A stretch of 10,114 bases of DNA from Promethearchaeota archaeon (GTDB lineage: Archaea > Asgardarchaeota > Lokiarchaeia > Sigyniarchaeales > SOKP01), in the NCBI GenBank assembly GCA_030605895.1, contig JAUWHL010000058.1, positions 1-10,114 on the forward strand, written 5' to 3'. Every line of letters begins with the position of its first letter. Position 1 is the stretch's first letter. The notes under the pieces were generated by a model. It did not search any database. It worked only from the letters and a program-made list of their open reading frames with translations, and had not been told where the DNA came from. Of this stretch, positions 1 through 6,542 are shown one piece after another. The position numbers and the translations under genes are program-made.

Positions 1-48
1 ACCCATCAGATGTATGTAGGTACTGATTTCTTTTTTCAAGCTTTGCAT
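1..48 (-). CDS. Possible N-terminus of a divergent gene, cut by the left window edge
   Basis: An ATG at 48-46 opens a minus-strand frame that stays open for 16 codons to the window edge and reads MQSLKKEISTYIHLMG. An in-frame TAA lies four codons upstream of this ATG, so the gene must start here or at the GTG two codons before it. A TATA-like ATATATAAAT at 80-71 is about 27 bp upstream, the spacing expected for a leaderless archaeal message. No product can be named from 16 residues. The alternative is that 1-114 is the tail of a plus-strand gene, since frame 1 is open until TAG at 112-114. I prefer the minus reading because of the promoter fit and the more ordinary residue composition. Confidence 0.35.
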   Translation of the reverse strand, partial: MQSLKKEISTYIHLMG

Positions 49-70
49 AGACACGCGTTACCACACCCTC

Positions 71-80
71 ATTTATATAT
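71..80 (-). promoter_or_regulatory. TATA-like box for the possible divergent gene at 48
   Basis: Read on the minus strand the sequence is ATATATAAAT. Its centre is about 27 bp from the ATG at 48, the usual TATA-to-start distance in archaea, so a transcript would begin at or next to the start codon. No purine-rich BRE is obvious. Confidence 0.35.
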
Positions 81-81
81 G

Positions 82-110
82 TATTTAAACAAACCAAAGA
101 TTTATAAAGG
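82..110 (+). promoter_or_regulatory. TATA-like region for the restriction-modification gene
   Basis: Two TATA-like stretches lie here on the plus strand: TATTTAAA at 82-89 and TTTATAAAGG at 101-110. The first would place transcription start near 110-115 and leave a roughly 30-nt leader that includes the GGAGGT ribosome site. The second would start transcription inside that site, so the first is the better candidate. Confidence 0.4.
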
Positions 111-130
111 ATAGTTGTACTGATATATGT

Positions 131-136
131 GGAGGT
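131..136 (+). promoter_or_regulatory. Shine-Dalgarno site for the restriction-modification gene
   Basis: GGAGGT lies six bases before the ATG at 143 and complements the 3' end of 16S rRNA. It is the clearest ribosome site in the window and supports ATG 143 over the second ATG at 149. Confidence 0.75.
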
Positions 137-142
137 CTAAAC

Positions 143-3100
143 ATGACCATGATAAAATACGATAGTGAATACAACCACTTTATAATTAATATCGGAAACT
201 CTCCTATTATAATTTCATCACAAGTCGCATTAGATTTACAAATTGACATAAATTCTGTGAAAAGAGCTTCAAATGAATATGAAATTGAACATTGGTTTGA
301 TAGCTTATTTGATAAAATAGGTTTAACTTATCAAGCACAACATAGAATATTAAATGGAAAACCGGATTGTTTGATTGGAGATATCATTATTGACTTTAAA
401 TTTAAAATTTCAAATAAGAATTTAAACAATTGGGTAAACTCAAAAGGAAAACAGTACGCCCAAGAGTATTTTGAGACAAGAAGTAAATATCCATCATTAT
501 TAATAGTAATCTCTGAATCTAATATTTGGTATTATGATATGGATTTTATATTAAGAAATAAGCGTGAAATTAATGAGAAATCAATTAAATCATTAATTGA
601 GTGTTTATTAGAGCCAAAATCTTTAGATTCAGAACAATTTGCTATTTTATTTGGAGTTAATTCTCCATTATATATCTTATCATATTCTCGTCTAGAGAAA
701 CATTTTGATGATCATAGTGGAGAAAAAACAGTTTGCTTTCAGCAATGGAAAAAGCATTTTAGACTTGCATATCATGATGAAGAGGTAGGCAAGGAATTAT
801 TTTTAAGGCATTCTTATCTGAGTATGCTTTTAAAGTTGATTTTATATAAAGAATTCATTAATCCGGAGCAATACTCCCGCGAGTACTTCAAGGATTTAGA
901 AAATTATTTTGAGTTGTTAGGTATATCTTTATTTCATTATGATTTTTTTAGATGGATAATCAATGTTCAAGAATTATGTGATGATTATTTCGAGATTTTA
1001 AAATTAATAACTTTAAAAGCTACTGACATCTTTAGGACGATTTATCAAGAGATGATTATTGCTGGAGTAAGACATAGATTAGGAGAATATTATACACCCG
1101 AATTTTTATGTAAAAAAATGGTTGAAAAACAATATGAATTGGGAGATAGAGTTCTTGACTCATCATGTGGTTCAGGGACTTTTATCATCGAAACGTATAA
1201 AAAAATTGATTCTCAATTTAAATTGGAAAAAGAAAAAAAACCTCCTGAAGAATGGTTTGATGCAATTAATAATATATTCGGATTTGATATCAATCCTATC
1301 GCAGTTTTAACAACTAAGGCTAATTGTATATTATATTTCAAAAATCAAAAAGAATGGATTGAAACAATTTCTATTAACGTTTATTTATGTAATTCTATTG
1401 ATCCATTAGAATTTTCTGAAATCGCAGATATCGAACTAGGAAGATACTATGCTTTTTGTGTTGATTTATTAGATAGTGAATTAGAACTTAGAATACCCGG
1501 TGAGGCTTTATCTCCTTCAAATATTGAAACTTTTCAGGAATTAATAAAATCACTTTATAATGTATGGGAAGATTTTGATCGATTTGTAGATACATGGACT
1601 GCTGCAATCTCAAATAAAATTAGTTTAAAAGAATTTTATTCAGATTTAGATCGCCCTAATATCCGCGTTATTCATAAATTTTTTAAAGATATTTTTGATT
1701 TAAGAAAACAAGATAAGGATCATATTTGGCTTTATATTTTGAATAATTTAGTTGGAATACGTTTACTTTTATTGAAAAAAAAAATGGATTTAATTATTAC
1801 AAATCCCCCTTGGTTAACATATAAAGATGCTGATCATAAATTAAAAGAAACAATGAAAAAAGTTTCAGAGAAGTTTGATATAAAACCTGGGGCTCAAAAT
1901 ATAACTAATATAGAAGAAGCAGTTATTTTTTTGTACAAGGTTCCAGATCTTTATCTTAAAAAAGATGGTAAAGGTAAAATTGCCTTCGTAATGCCACGTT
2001 CTTTGCTTGTTTCATCTCAAAACCAAAAAGCAAGAAGATTTGAGCCATTTGAAAATATTGAATTTTTTGAATTTAACGATCTTGTATTTAATATTGATTG
2101 TTGTTGTTTGTTCGCTAATTATGTTGATAAAAATTTGGGAATATTGGATATTTTTAAGAAATACCCTCTCTATTGTCATTATTTAGATGCTAATACGATG
2201 GAGAATTTAGATCAATACAATCTAGAACCATATGTTTATTTCCAACAAAAAAAGAATGAAAAATATTTAGTAAAAAAATTAATCAAATCAGAAAGAAAAA
2301 GTGAAATACTTCCATGTCACTTATCTGATTACTATAATGAATTTATTCAAGGAGCCGATTTAATTCCTAAGGTTTTACTTTATTGTAATGTTATAGAAAC
2401 CACTCAAAGTGGTAAAATTTCTGTAATTAATCCATGGATATCACCTCAAGCTAAAGGAGTTTGGAAAAAAACACCTTACAAACATGCACGTGTTGAAACA
2501 AGTTGTCTCTTTCAAGCAACGCTCTCTCGTCAACTATATCCCTTTTATCTTAAACCTTATAATATATTCTTACCTTTAAACGAAAATTATGCTTATTCTG
2601 TTTCTACATTAGGACCATTTAGTAGAAAGCACTGGAATTTTATTAAAAATCTCTATCAGAAGGAAGTTAAAAAGGATTTATTCAAGATAGGTATTAATTA
2701 TAGGAATAAGTTGTGTTCGAATGATATTGTTAAAAAAGTTCAAAGAATGCCTTTTAAAGTAGTATTTCCAAATGCAAAAAGATTAATTGCGGCTGTAATT
2801 AAAGATCCAGATGGAAGAATCTATGTAGATTCAACATTATACTATTATGGTATTAAAAACGAAGAAGAAGCATATTACTTATGTGGAATGTTAAATATTC
2901 CCGATTTGGCAAAAAGTGTTAAAATTATAAGTGATACAAGACATCATCATAAAAGACCTTTATACTTTAATATTCCCAAATTTAAGAAAACTCAAGAACA
3001 GTTGAAAATATCTACTCTTTCTAAAAATTGTTCACAAAAAGTCAAAACTTATGTTTTAAGTAATAATAAAGTTAAAGAAAACGAAATCAAGAATCTTATT

Positions 3101-3190
3101 TTAAATGAATTAAGAGAGATTCAAAAATTAGGAATAAATATCTTAAGATCAGTTGACCATACTATGGTTATTCCTGAATACAAATTCTAA
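143..3190 (+). CDS. Type IIG-like restriction enzyme with fused N6-adenine DNA methylase
   Basis: A 1015-residue protein combining cleavage and modification in one chain. Residues about 40-95 carry a PD-(D/E)xK nuclease signature: E near 47, P74-D75 and D84-F85-K86. The linker ends in HRLGEYYTP (311-319), which typically opens methylase domains of the type IIG/IIL and PglX group. The gamma-class N6-adenine methylase follows: motif I DSSCGSGTF (339-347) binds S-adenosylmethionine, GFDINP (380-385) is the next strand, and catalytic motif IV is NPPW (554-557). The region from about 690 to 1015 has the alternating pattern of a target-recognition domain and should set the DNA site. By family knowledge it methylates adenine in host DNA and cuts unmodified DNA. 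No separate S, M or R subunit, BREX or DISARM gene is adjacent. The gene is alone on its strand and convergent with everything downstream, as expected of a mobile defence cassette. The recognition sequence cannot be predicted. Confidence 0.88.
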   Translation: MTMIKYDSEYNHFIINIGNSPIIISSQVALDLQIDINSVKRASNEYEIEHWFDSLFDKIGLTYQAQHRILNGKPDCLIGDIIIDFKFKISNKNLNNWVNSKGKQYAQEYFETRSKYPSLLIVISESNIWYYDMDFILRNKREINEKSIKSLIECLLEPKSLDSEQFAILFGVNSPLYILSYSRLEKHFDDHSGEKTVCFQQWKKHFRLAYHDEEVGKELFLRHSYLSMLLKLILYKEFINPEQYSREYFKDLENYFELLGISLFHYDFFRWIINVQELCDDYFEILKLITLKATDIFRTIYQEMIIAGVRHRLGEYYTPEFLCKKMVEKQYELGDRVLDSSCGSGTFIIETYKKIDSQFKLEKEKKPPEEWFDAINNIFGFDINPIAVLTTKANCILYFKNQKEWIETISINVYLCNSIDPLEFSEIADIELGRYYAFCVDLLDSELELRIPGEALSPSNIETFQELIKSLYNVWEDFDRFVDTWTAAISNKISLKEFYSDLDRPNIRVIHKFFKDIFDLRKQDKDHIWLYILNNLVGIRLLLLKKKMDLIITNPPWLTYKDADHKLKETMKKVSEKFDIKPGAQNITNIEEAVIFLYKVPDLYLKKDGKGKIAFVMPRSLLVSSQNQKARRFEPFENIEFFEFNDLVFNIDCCCLFANYVDKNLGILDIFKKYPLYCHYLDANTMENLDQYNLEPYVYFQQKKNEKYLVKKLIKSERKSEILPCHLSDYYNEFIQGADLIPKVLLYCNVIETTQSGKISVINPWISPQAKGVWKKTPYKHARVETSCLFQATLSRQLYPFYLKPYNIFLPLNENYAYSVSTLGPFSRKHWNFIKNLYQKEVKKDLFKIGINYRNKLCSNDIVKKVQRMPFKVVFPNAKRLIAAVIKDPDGRIYVDSTLYYYGIKNEEEAYYLCGMLNIPDLAKSVKIISDTRHHHKRPLYFNIPKFKKTQEQLKISTLSKNCSQKVKTYVLSNNKVKENEIKNLILNELREIQKLGINILRSVDHTMVIPEYKF

Positions 3191-3233
3191 ACAATATTAT
3201 TCTCAAAAATCTTTAATTTTAGATGCAATTATT

Positions 3234-3249
3234 AAAAAAATAGAAAAAA
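3234..3249 (-). terminator. Oligo-T terminator after the PLD-like gene
   Basis: On the minus strand a T6 run (3249-3244) and a T7 run (3240-3234) begin six bases after the TAA at 3258-3256. Archaeal RNA polymerase terminates at such T-tracts without a hairpin. The 65-bp gap at 3191-3255 otherwise holds only AT-rich sequence between convergent genes. Confidence 0.5.
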
Positions 3250-3255
3250 CTATTG

Positions 3256-3771
3256 TTATTTTCTCATAAACGTAGGAAGCATTAAGGAAAAGATTTCCGC
3301 AACCGTCCTTAATTTTGATTTCTCTTGGATTTTTGTGACAATTAAAATTGATTTAGATAACTCTTCTTTATCCAAAGCACCTCCTGAATAAATAGCTTGT
3401 TCAGTATTAAAAACTAATAAAAATCTTACGTTAGGATTATTTATTACGCTAATTCCTTGAGTAAGTTTTAAATCGTCATAAATAGGGAGGTCTTTTTTAG
3501 AAAATTCTCCTCTATCAGTAGTAATTAAGAGGACTGGAATCTCTCGTTCGACTAATCTTTTTAGCTCCTTTGCATAAAACTCATCTATTCTGGAAGTCAC
3601 AATATTTAATTGATCTTTAGTAGAATTAATTAAATTCATTAAAAGATCATTAAGCACATTCTTTTTTTCGACCCCTCCGCTAGATTCGATGTTCACCATT
3701 CCTACTAATGACATTATTTTATTTTCCAAGTTAGTTACTTGTTCTTGTAATCTTTTATTTTGAACACGCAA
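3256..3771 (-). CDS. PLD/TrmB-like effector-domain protein, probably N-terminally truncated
   Basis: A 171-residue frame beginning with TTG. Residues 1-30 form a short coiled coil (VQNKRLQEQVTNLENKI). The rest resembles the phospholipase-D-like effector fold of TrmB-type archaeal regulators: a helix and strand around STKDQLNIVTSRIDEFY, then REIPVLLITTDR, then a strand pair ending RFLLVFNTEQAIYSGGA where PLD proteins carry HxKxxxxD and GSxN. The His and Lys of the HKD motif are not present, so phosphodiesterase activity is unlikely and ligand binding or dimerisation is a better guess. No helix-turn-helix precedes it. The coiled-coil pattern continues in frame upstream of the TTG (codons SSDRVVQ) to a stop at 3804-3802, and an ATG at 3802-3800 sits one frame off, so a start-proximal frameshift is possible. 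No ribosome site is visible. The first internal ATG would give 152 residues. Confidence 0.6.
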   Translation of the reverse strand: MRVQNKRLQEQVTNLENKIMSLVGMVNIESSGGVEKKNVLNDLLMNLINSTKDQLNIVTSRIDEFYAKELKRLVEREIPVLLITTDRGEFSKKDLPIYDDLKLTQGISVINNPNVRFLLVFNTEQAIYSGGALDKEELSKSILIVTKIQEKSKLRTVAEIFSLMLPTFMRK

Positions 3772-3815
3772 TTGTACGACTCTATCAGATGAAATAAACC
3801 ATCAACTCTTTTTTG

Positions 3816-3824
3816 TATTTATAA
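3816..3824 (-). promoter_or_regulatory. TATA-like box for the PLD-like gene
   Basis: The minus strand reads TTATAAATA. Transcription would start near 3794, leaving a leader of roughly 20 nt before the TTG at 3771. A second AT-rich TATA-like stretch lies at 3832-3850. The 161-bp gap at 3772-3932 contains these elements and the CHAT-tail copy at 3894-3932, and nothing else I recognise. Confidence 0.35.
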
Positions 3825-3893
3825 TGAATACCTTAAATTATATTTAAATTAATATTTTTTATTTATTGTCTTTTTCTTATAGTATATCTTAAT

Positions 3894-3932
3894 TCAAAAA
3901 TTTATTTTTCTCCACGGTTTTCCGAAAAGTTG
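3894..3932 (-). pseudogene. Diverged copy of the CHAT protein's C-terminal codons after its stop
   Basis: Directly after the TAG at 3935-3933, the same frame stays open for 12 codons and then meets TGA at 3896-3894. It reads QLFGKPWRKINF, while the gene itself ends LLFGKPWKRL. The copy lies at an exact 33-bp offset; over the 22-bp core 17 bases agree. Across the six identical residues L-F-G-K-P-W, all four base differences are at third codon positions. That points to two coding sequences that diverged under selection rather than recent slippage. It is best read as the 3' remnant of a second CHAT gene left after recombination. A TAG read-through extension is the less likely alternative. Confidence 0.55.
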
Positions 3933-6518
3933 CTAGAGCCTTTTCCAAGGCTTTCCAAAGAGCAGATAGCTTGAAATTGCTAAACTGCTACGTAAATCTA
4001 TTCTTGTGGTACCCCTATCTGAACTTGAATCCTTAACTTGTTGTTCTAAAACTTTTTCCATCTTACTTGCAATGCATTGCTGTCGAGCCTTTAGAAGTGA
4101 AACTCCTTGACTATTTTCATTGAATAAATTTATAAAAAAACTAGAAATAATCTGCTTAGTCTCATCATTAAAAATGGGATAATTCTTTGAGACAATTCCG
4201 GTAATTTTATCATAATCAAATTGAGCAACGATTTCACCAAAGTTTGTTAAAGTATTCCTTAATTTTCTACCATTGATATCATAAATTTGGGAATTAAAAA
4301 ATATGAATGGTTGAATTTTTGAGAATTTCTTGCTGACAATTTTATTAATTTCATTAAATGTTATAATATGATTATCATTGGTAAGGAAAAAGCTATTTTT
4401 AGGACTCCATTTAGAGTAAAAAATATTTCCAACAAATACTATGATATGAGACGTACCTGCAGATAAATTTGATATTATCTTTTCACGTGTTGAATTAGCT
4501 CCTATGAGTGTAGCTAATTGATCAATTTCTGTTCTTTCATTAAAAAAATTTATTATATAATTCAATTCATCGGCCCCAGCTTGAAATGGAAAAAGTAATT
4601 CCTTCTGTCTTTCTTCTTCATTCCATTTTAGGGGGCTTTTAGAATTAATTAAATCAATAACTAATACTTCATATCCTGTTTTAGATGATTCTAATGAGGC
4701 TCCCTTATTATTATTTTCCCCGAAAACTACACCCCCAAGTGTAACATCTCCTATTTTATAACCACTTGAATATTTTAACAAGAAAAAATTGTTATCATAT
4801 ATGAGATCAAAGGGTATGGTTATGTTGTCTAATATAAAATAAATTTGTGGTATTAGATTCAAACTTTCAATTTTAAATGATTTAAAGAAATTTCTGATTA
4901 ACTTGGGTAGAAATATGTATAATAATTCACCAAATTCATTCAAATTGAACGTATATTTTCGATCTTTAGAGTCATAGAATAGTTCATTATATATCTCAAT
5001 AATTTGAGAATCATTCCAGGATTCATTAGAAATTGACCCTTCAATTATTTCATCCTCAACAGAATTCATTCTATAAGAGATCATACCATTAGAATTAATT
5101 CTTAGAATTAACTGTTTTATTGCAAAATCTTTGGGAAATAAATCTGGAGTATCATTTTGATCATCAAAAGCATAAATTTCTTTTTGTAAATACTCCGTTT
5201 CATTATATAACACAGTAAGATCTGATATTTTTTTACTAAAATCCTTATCTAAATAGAGAAGAATTTTTTGTGCTATATTATAATTTTGTTCCTCAAAAAG
5301 AGCGCGATAAAACATCATTCTCCAAAAATCACGTTGTTCTAAAGAAAAAAACATGGATTTAAATTGCCACAGAATATTACACGTGTAAAAATAATGAAAA
5401 ATTTGTTCATTTTTTTGAGGGGATTTTAAGTGATTGTTTAATTTTTCTAAGGATTGAAGCAGATACTTTTTTTCTTTCATGTCGACAAACTTTTTACAGG
5501 CTTCAACCCATAATTCAATTAAAATATTATCATAAGATAAATCTGATTGATACATAAACAAGTCTTCTAAAAAGTCATAAATATCAAACGCAATCTCAAA
5601 ACGATTTCTATTAATTGAAAAATCAATGAATTTCCGAATGTAAGTAACAGCATCACCGAATGATTTATACTCTTGGATTTTCAAAAAAATATTGCGGATA
5701 AAGATAATAATCCAAGAATATTCACCTATATCATTTAAATAATAAATTAACTCTTCAAGATCACCTAAAATTGCATCAAAACTTCTTTCATTAATAGTAA
5801 TTCTACTTACATTGCTAAATTCGTTTTTTAAATAACCTGGAAGTCTATTAATTAATATCTTATTAATTATTCTTACAAATTCAGCAGAATCTTCCATTAA
5901 CTTATAATTTAAACAGACAGATTCTAATAAAATATAAATAAATAAAGCTCGTTTGCTCGGCTCTATATTAAAGATTATTCTACCTAATTTTTTCATACTT
6001 AAATGGAAATATTCTGAAGGATCAACGGATTTCCTTAGAAATATTTGTAAAATCTGTAATTCAAATAATTTCTGTAACTCTTCTTTTTCTTGTAATTTTG
6101 CAGAAAACGAATTAATGAATTTAGTAATACCGACTTGAGATAAATCATCCATCTCTACAAAATTTTTAAGAAGGGATGTACAGAAATTATTAAACAAATA
6201 GAAATCATCTAGTTTAGATAAAAAAGAGAAAAATCTTTTATATGCATCAATATATCTGATTAAATCAGTATCAACTTTACCTTCTTTATGCTTTACTAAT
6301 GAATTTAAATACATCCACCAAGAATTAGAAATAACCATGTTTAATTGATGTTTTTTCTGAATATCTAACCAATCAGTTTTTTCAATCTCATATCCTAAGT
6401 TATCAAGTAATTTTGAAGCCCATAAATGATTTGCAGCATAAAGTAATTTACGCGCCGTAATGATTTTTTGCTGGAAATTAGTTAAAAATTCCTTCCTCAA
6501 TTCTAAATTCACAGACAT
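3933..6518 (-). CDS. Helical-repeat protein with C-terminal CHAT-fold domain lacking the catalytic dyad
   Basis: An 861-residue protein with no signal peptide or membrane segment. Residues 1 to about 440 are almost wholly helical and resemble degenerate TPR or similar repeats. Residues about 480-861 follow the CHAT layout (caspase-like proteins such as separase relatives and Csx29). IPFDLI at 568-573 matches the I-P-W-E-L element. A GADEL helix and the stretch near LATLIGANSTREKI match the spacer region. AGTSHIIVFVGNIF (687-700) matches the strand that normally ends G-H-G, and FFNSQIYD matches the N-A-C strand. ARQQCIASK and YLLFGKPW match the closing helix and terminal strand. Where the catalytic His is expected there is N698, and where the Cys is expected there is Q744, about the usual distance apart. 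Family knowledge says CHAT proteins cleave proteins; this one is probably catalytically dead and acts as a scaffold or sensor. The gene starts 24 bp after the actin-like gene, so the two are almost certainly co-transcribed. Confidence 0.7.
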   Translation of the reverse strand: MSVNLELRKEFLTNFQQKIITARKLLYAANHLWASKLLDNLGYEIEKTDWLDIQKKHQLNMVISNSWWMYLNSLVKHKEGKVDTDLIRYIDAYKRFFSFLSKLDDFYLFNNFCTSLLKNFVEMDDLSQVGITKFINSFSAKLQEKEELQKLFELQILQIFLRKSVDPSEYFHLSMKKLGRIIFNIEPSKRALFIYILLESVCLNYKLMEDSAEFVRIINKILINRLPGYLKNEFSNVSRITINERSFDAILGDLEELIYYLNDIGEYSWIIIFIRNIFLKIQEYKSFGDAVTYIRKFIDFSINRNRFEIAFDIYDFLEDLFMYQSDLSYDNILIELWVEACKKFVDMKEKKYLLQSLEKLNNHLKSPQKNEQIFHYFYTCNILWQFKSMFFSLEQRDFWRMMFYRALFEEQNYNIAQKILLYLDKDFSKKISDLTVLYNETEYLQKEIYAFDDQNDTPDLFPKDFAIKQLILRINSNGMISYRMNSVEDEIIEGSISNESWNDSQIIEIYNELFYDSKDRKYTFNLNEFGELLYIFLPKLIRNFFKSFKIESLNLIPQIYFILDNITIPFDLIYDNNFFLLKYSSGYKIGDVTLGGVVFGENNNKGASLESSKTGYEVLVIDLINSKSPLKWNEEERQKELLFPFQAGADELNYIINFFNERTEIDQLATLIGANSTREKIISNLSAGTSHIIVFVGNIFYSKWSPKNSFFLTNDNHIITFNEINKIVSKKFSKIQPFIFFNSQIYDINGRKLRNTLTNFGEIVAQFDYDKITGIVSKNYPIFNDETKQIISSFFINLFNENSQGVSLLKARQQCIASKMEKVLEQQVKDSSSDRGTTRIDLRSSLAISSYLLFGKPWKRL

Positions 6519-6529
6519 AAGAATATAAC

Positions 6530-6533
6530 ACCT
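6530..6533 (-). promoter_or_regulatory. Weak ribosome site for the CHAT-fold gene
   Basis: AAAGGTG ends ten bases before the ATG at 6518. It lies in the 24-bp gap after the actin-like stop, supporting translation from a shared transcript. Confidence 0.45.
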
Positions 6534-6542
6534 TTTTCGATT

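Noticed and set aside
1122..1310. A 62-residue frame inside the restriction-modification gene
   Set aside because: It overlaps methylase motif I and GFDINP in another frame and has no features of its own.
3933..3935. TAG as a pyrrolysine or read-through codon extending the CHAT-fold protein by 12 residues
   Set aside because: The natural C-terminal strand of the fold is already complete at LLFGKPWKRL and the extension merely repeats it, so a relic copy explains it better.
5953..6138. Plus-strand short frame antisense to the CHAT-fold gene, and likewise 6901-7134 antisense to the actin-like gene
   Set aside because: Chance open frames opposite well-supported genes; no start signals or recognisable content.
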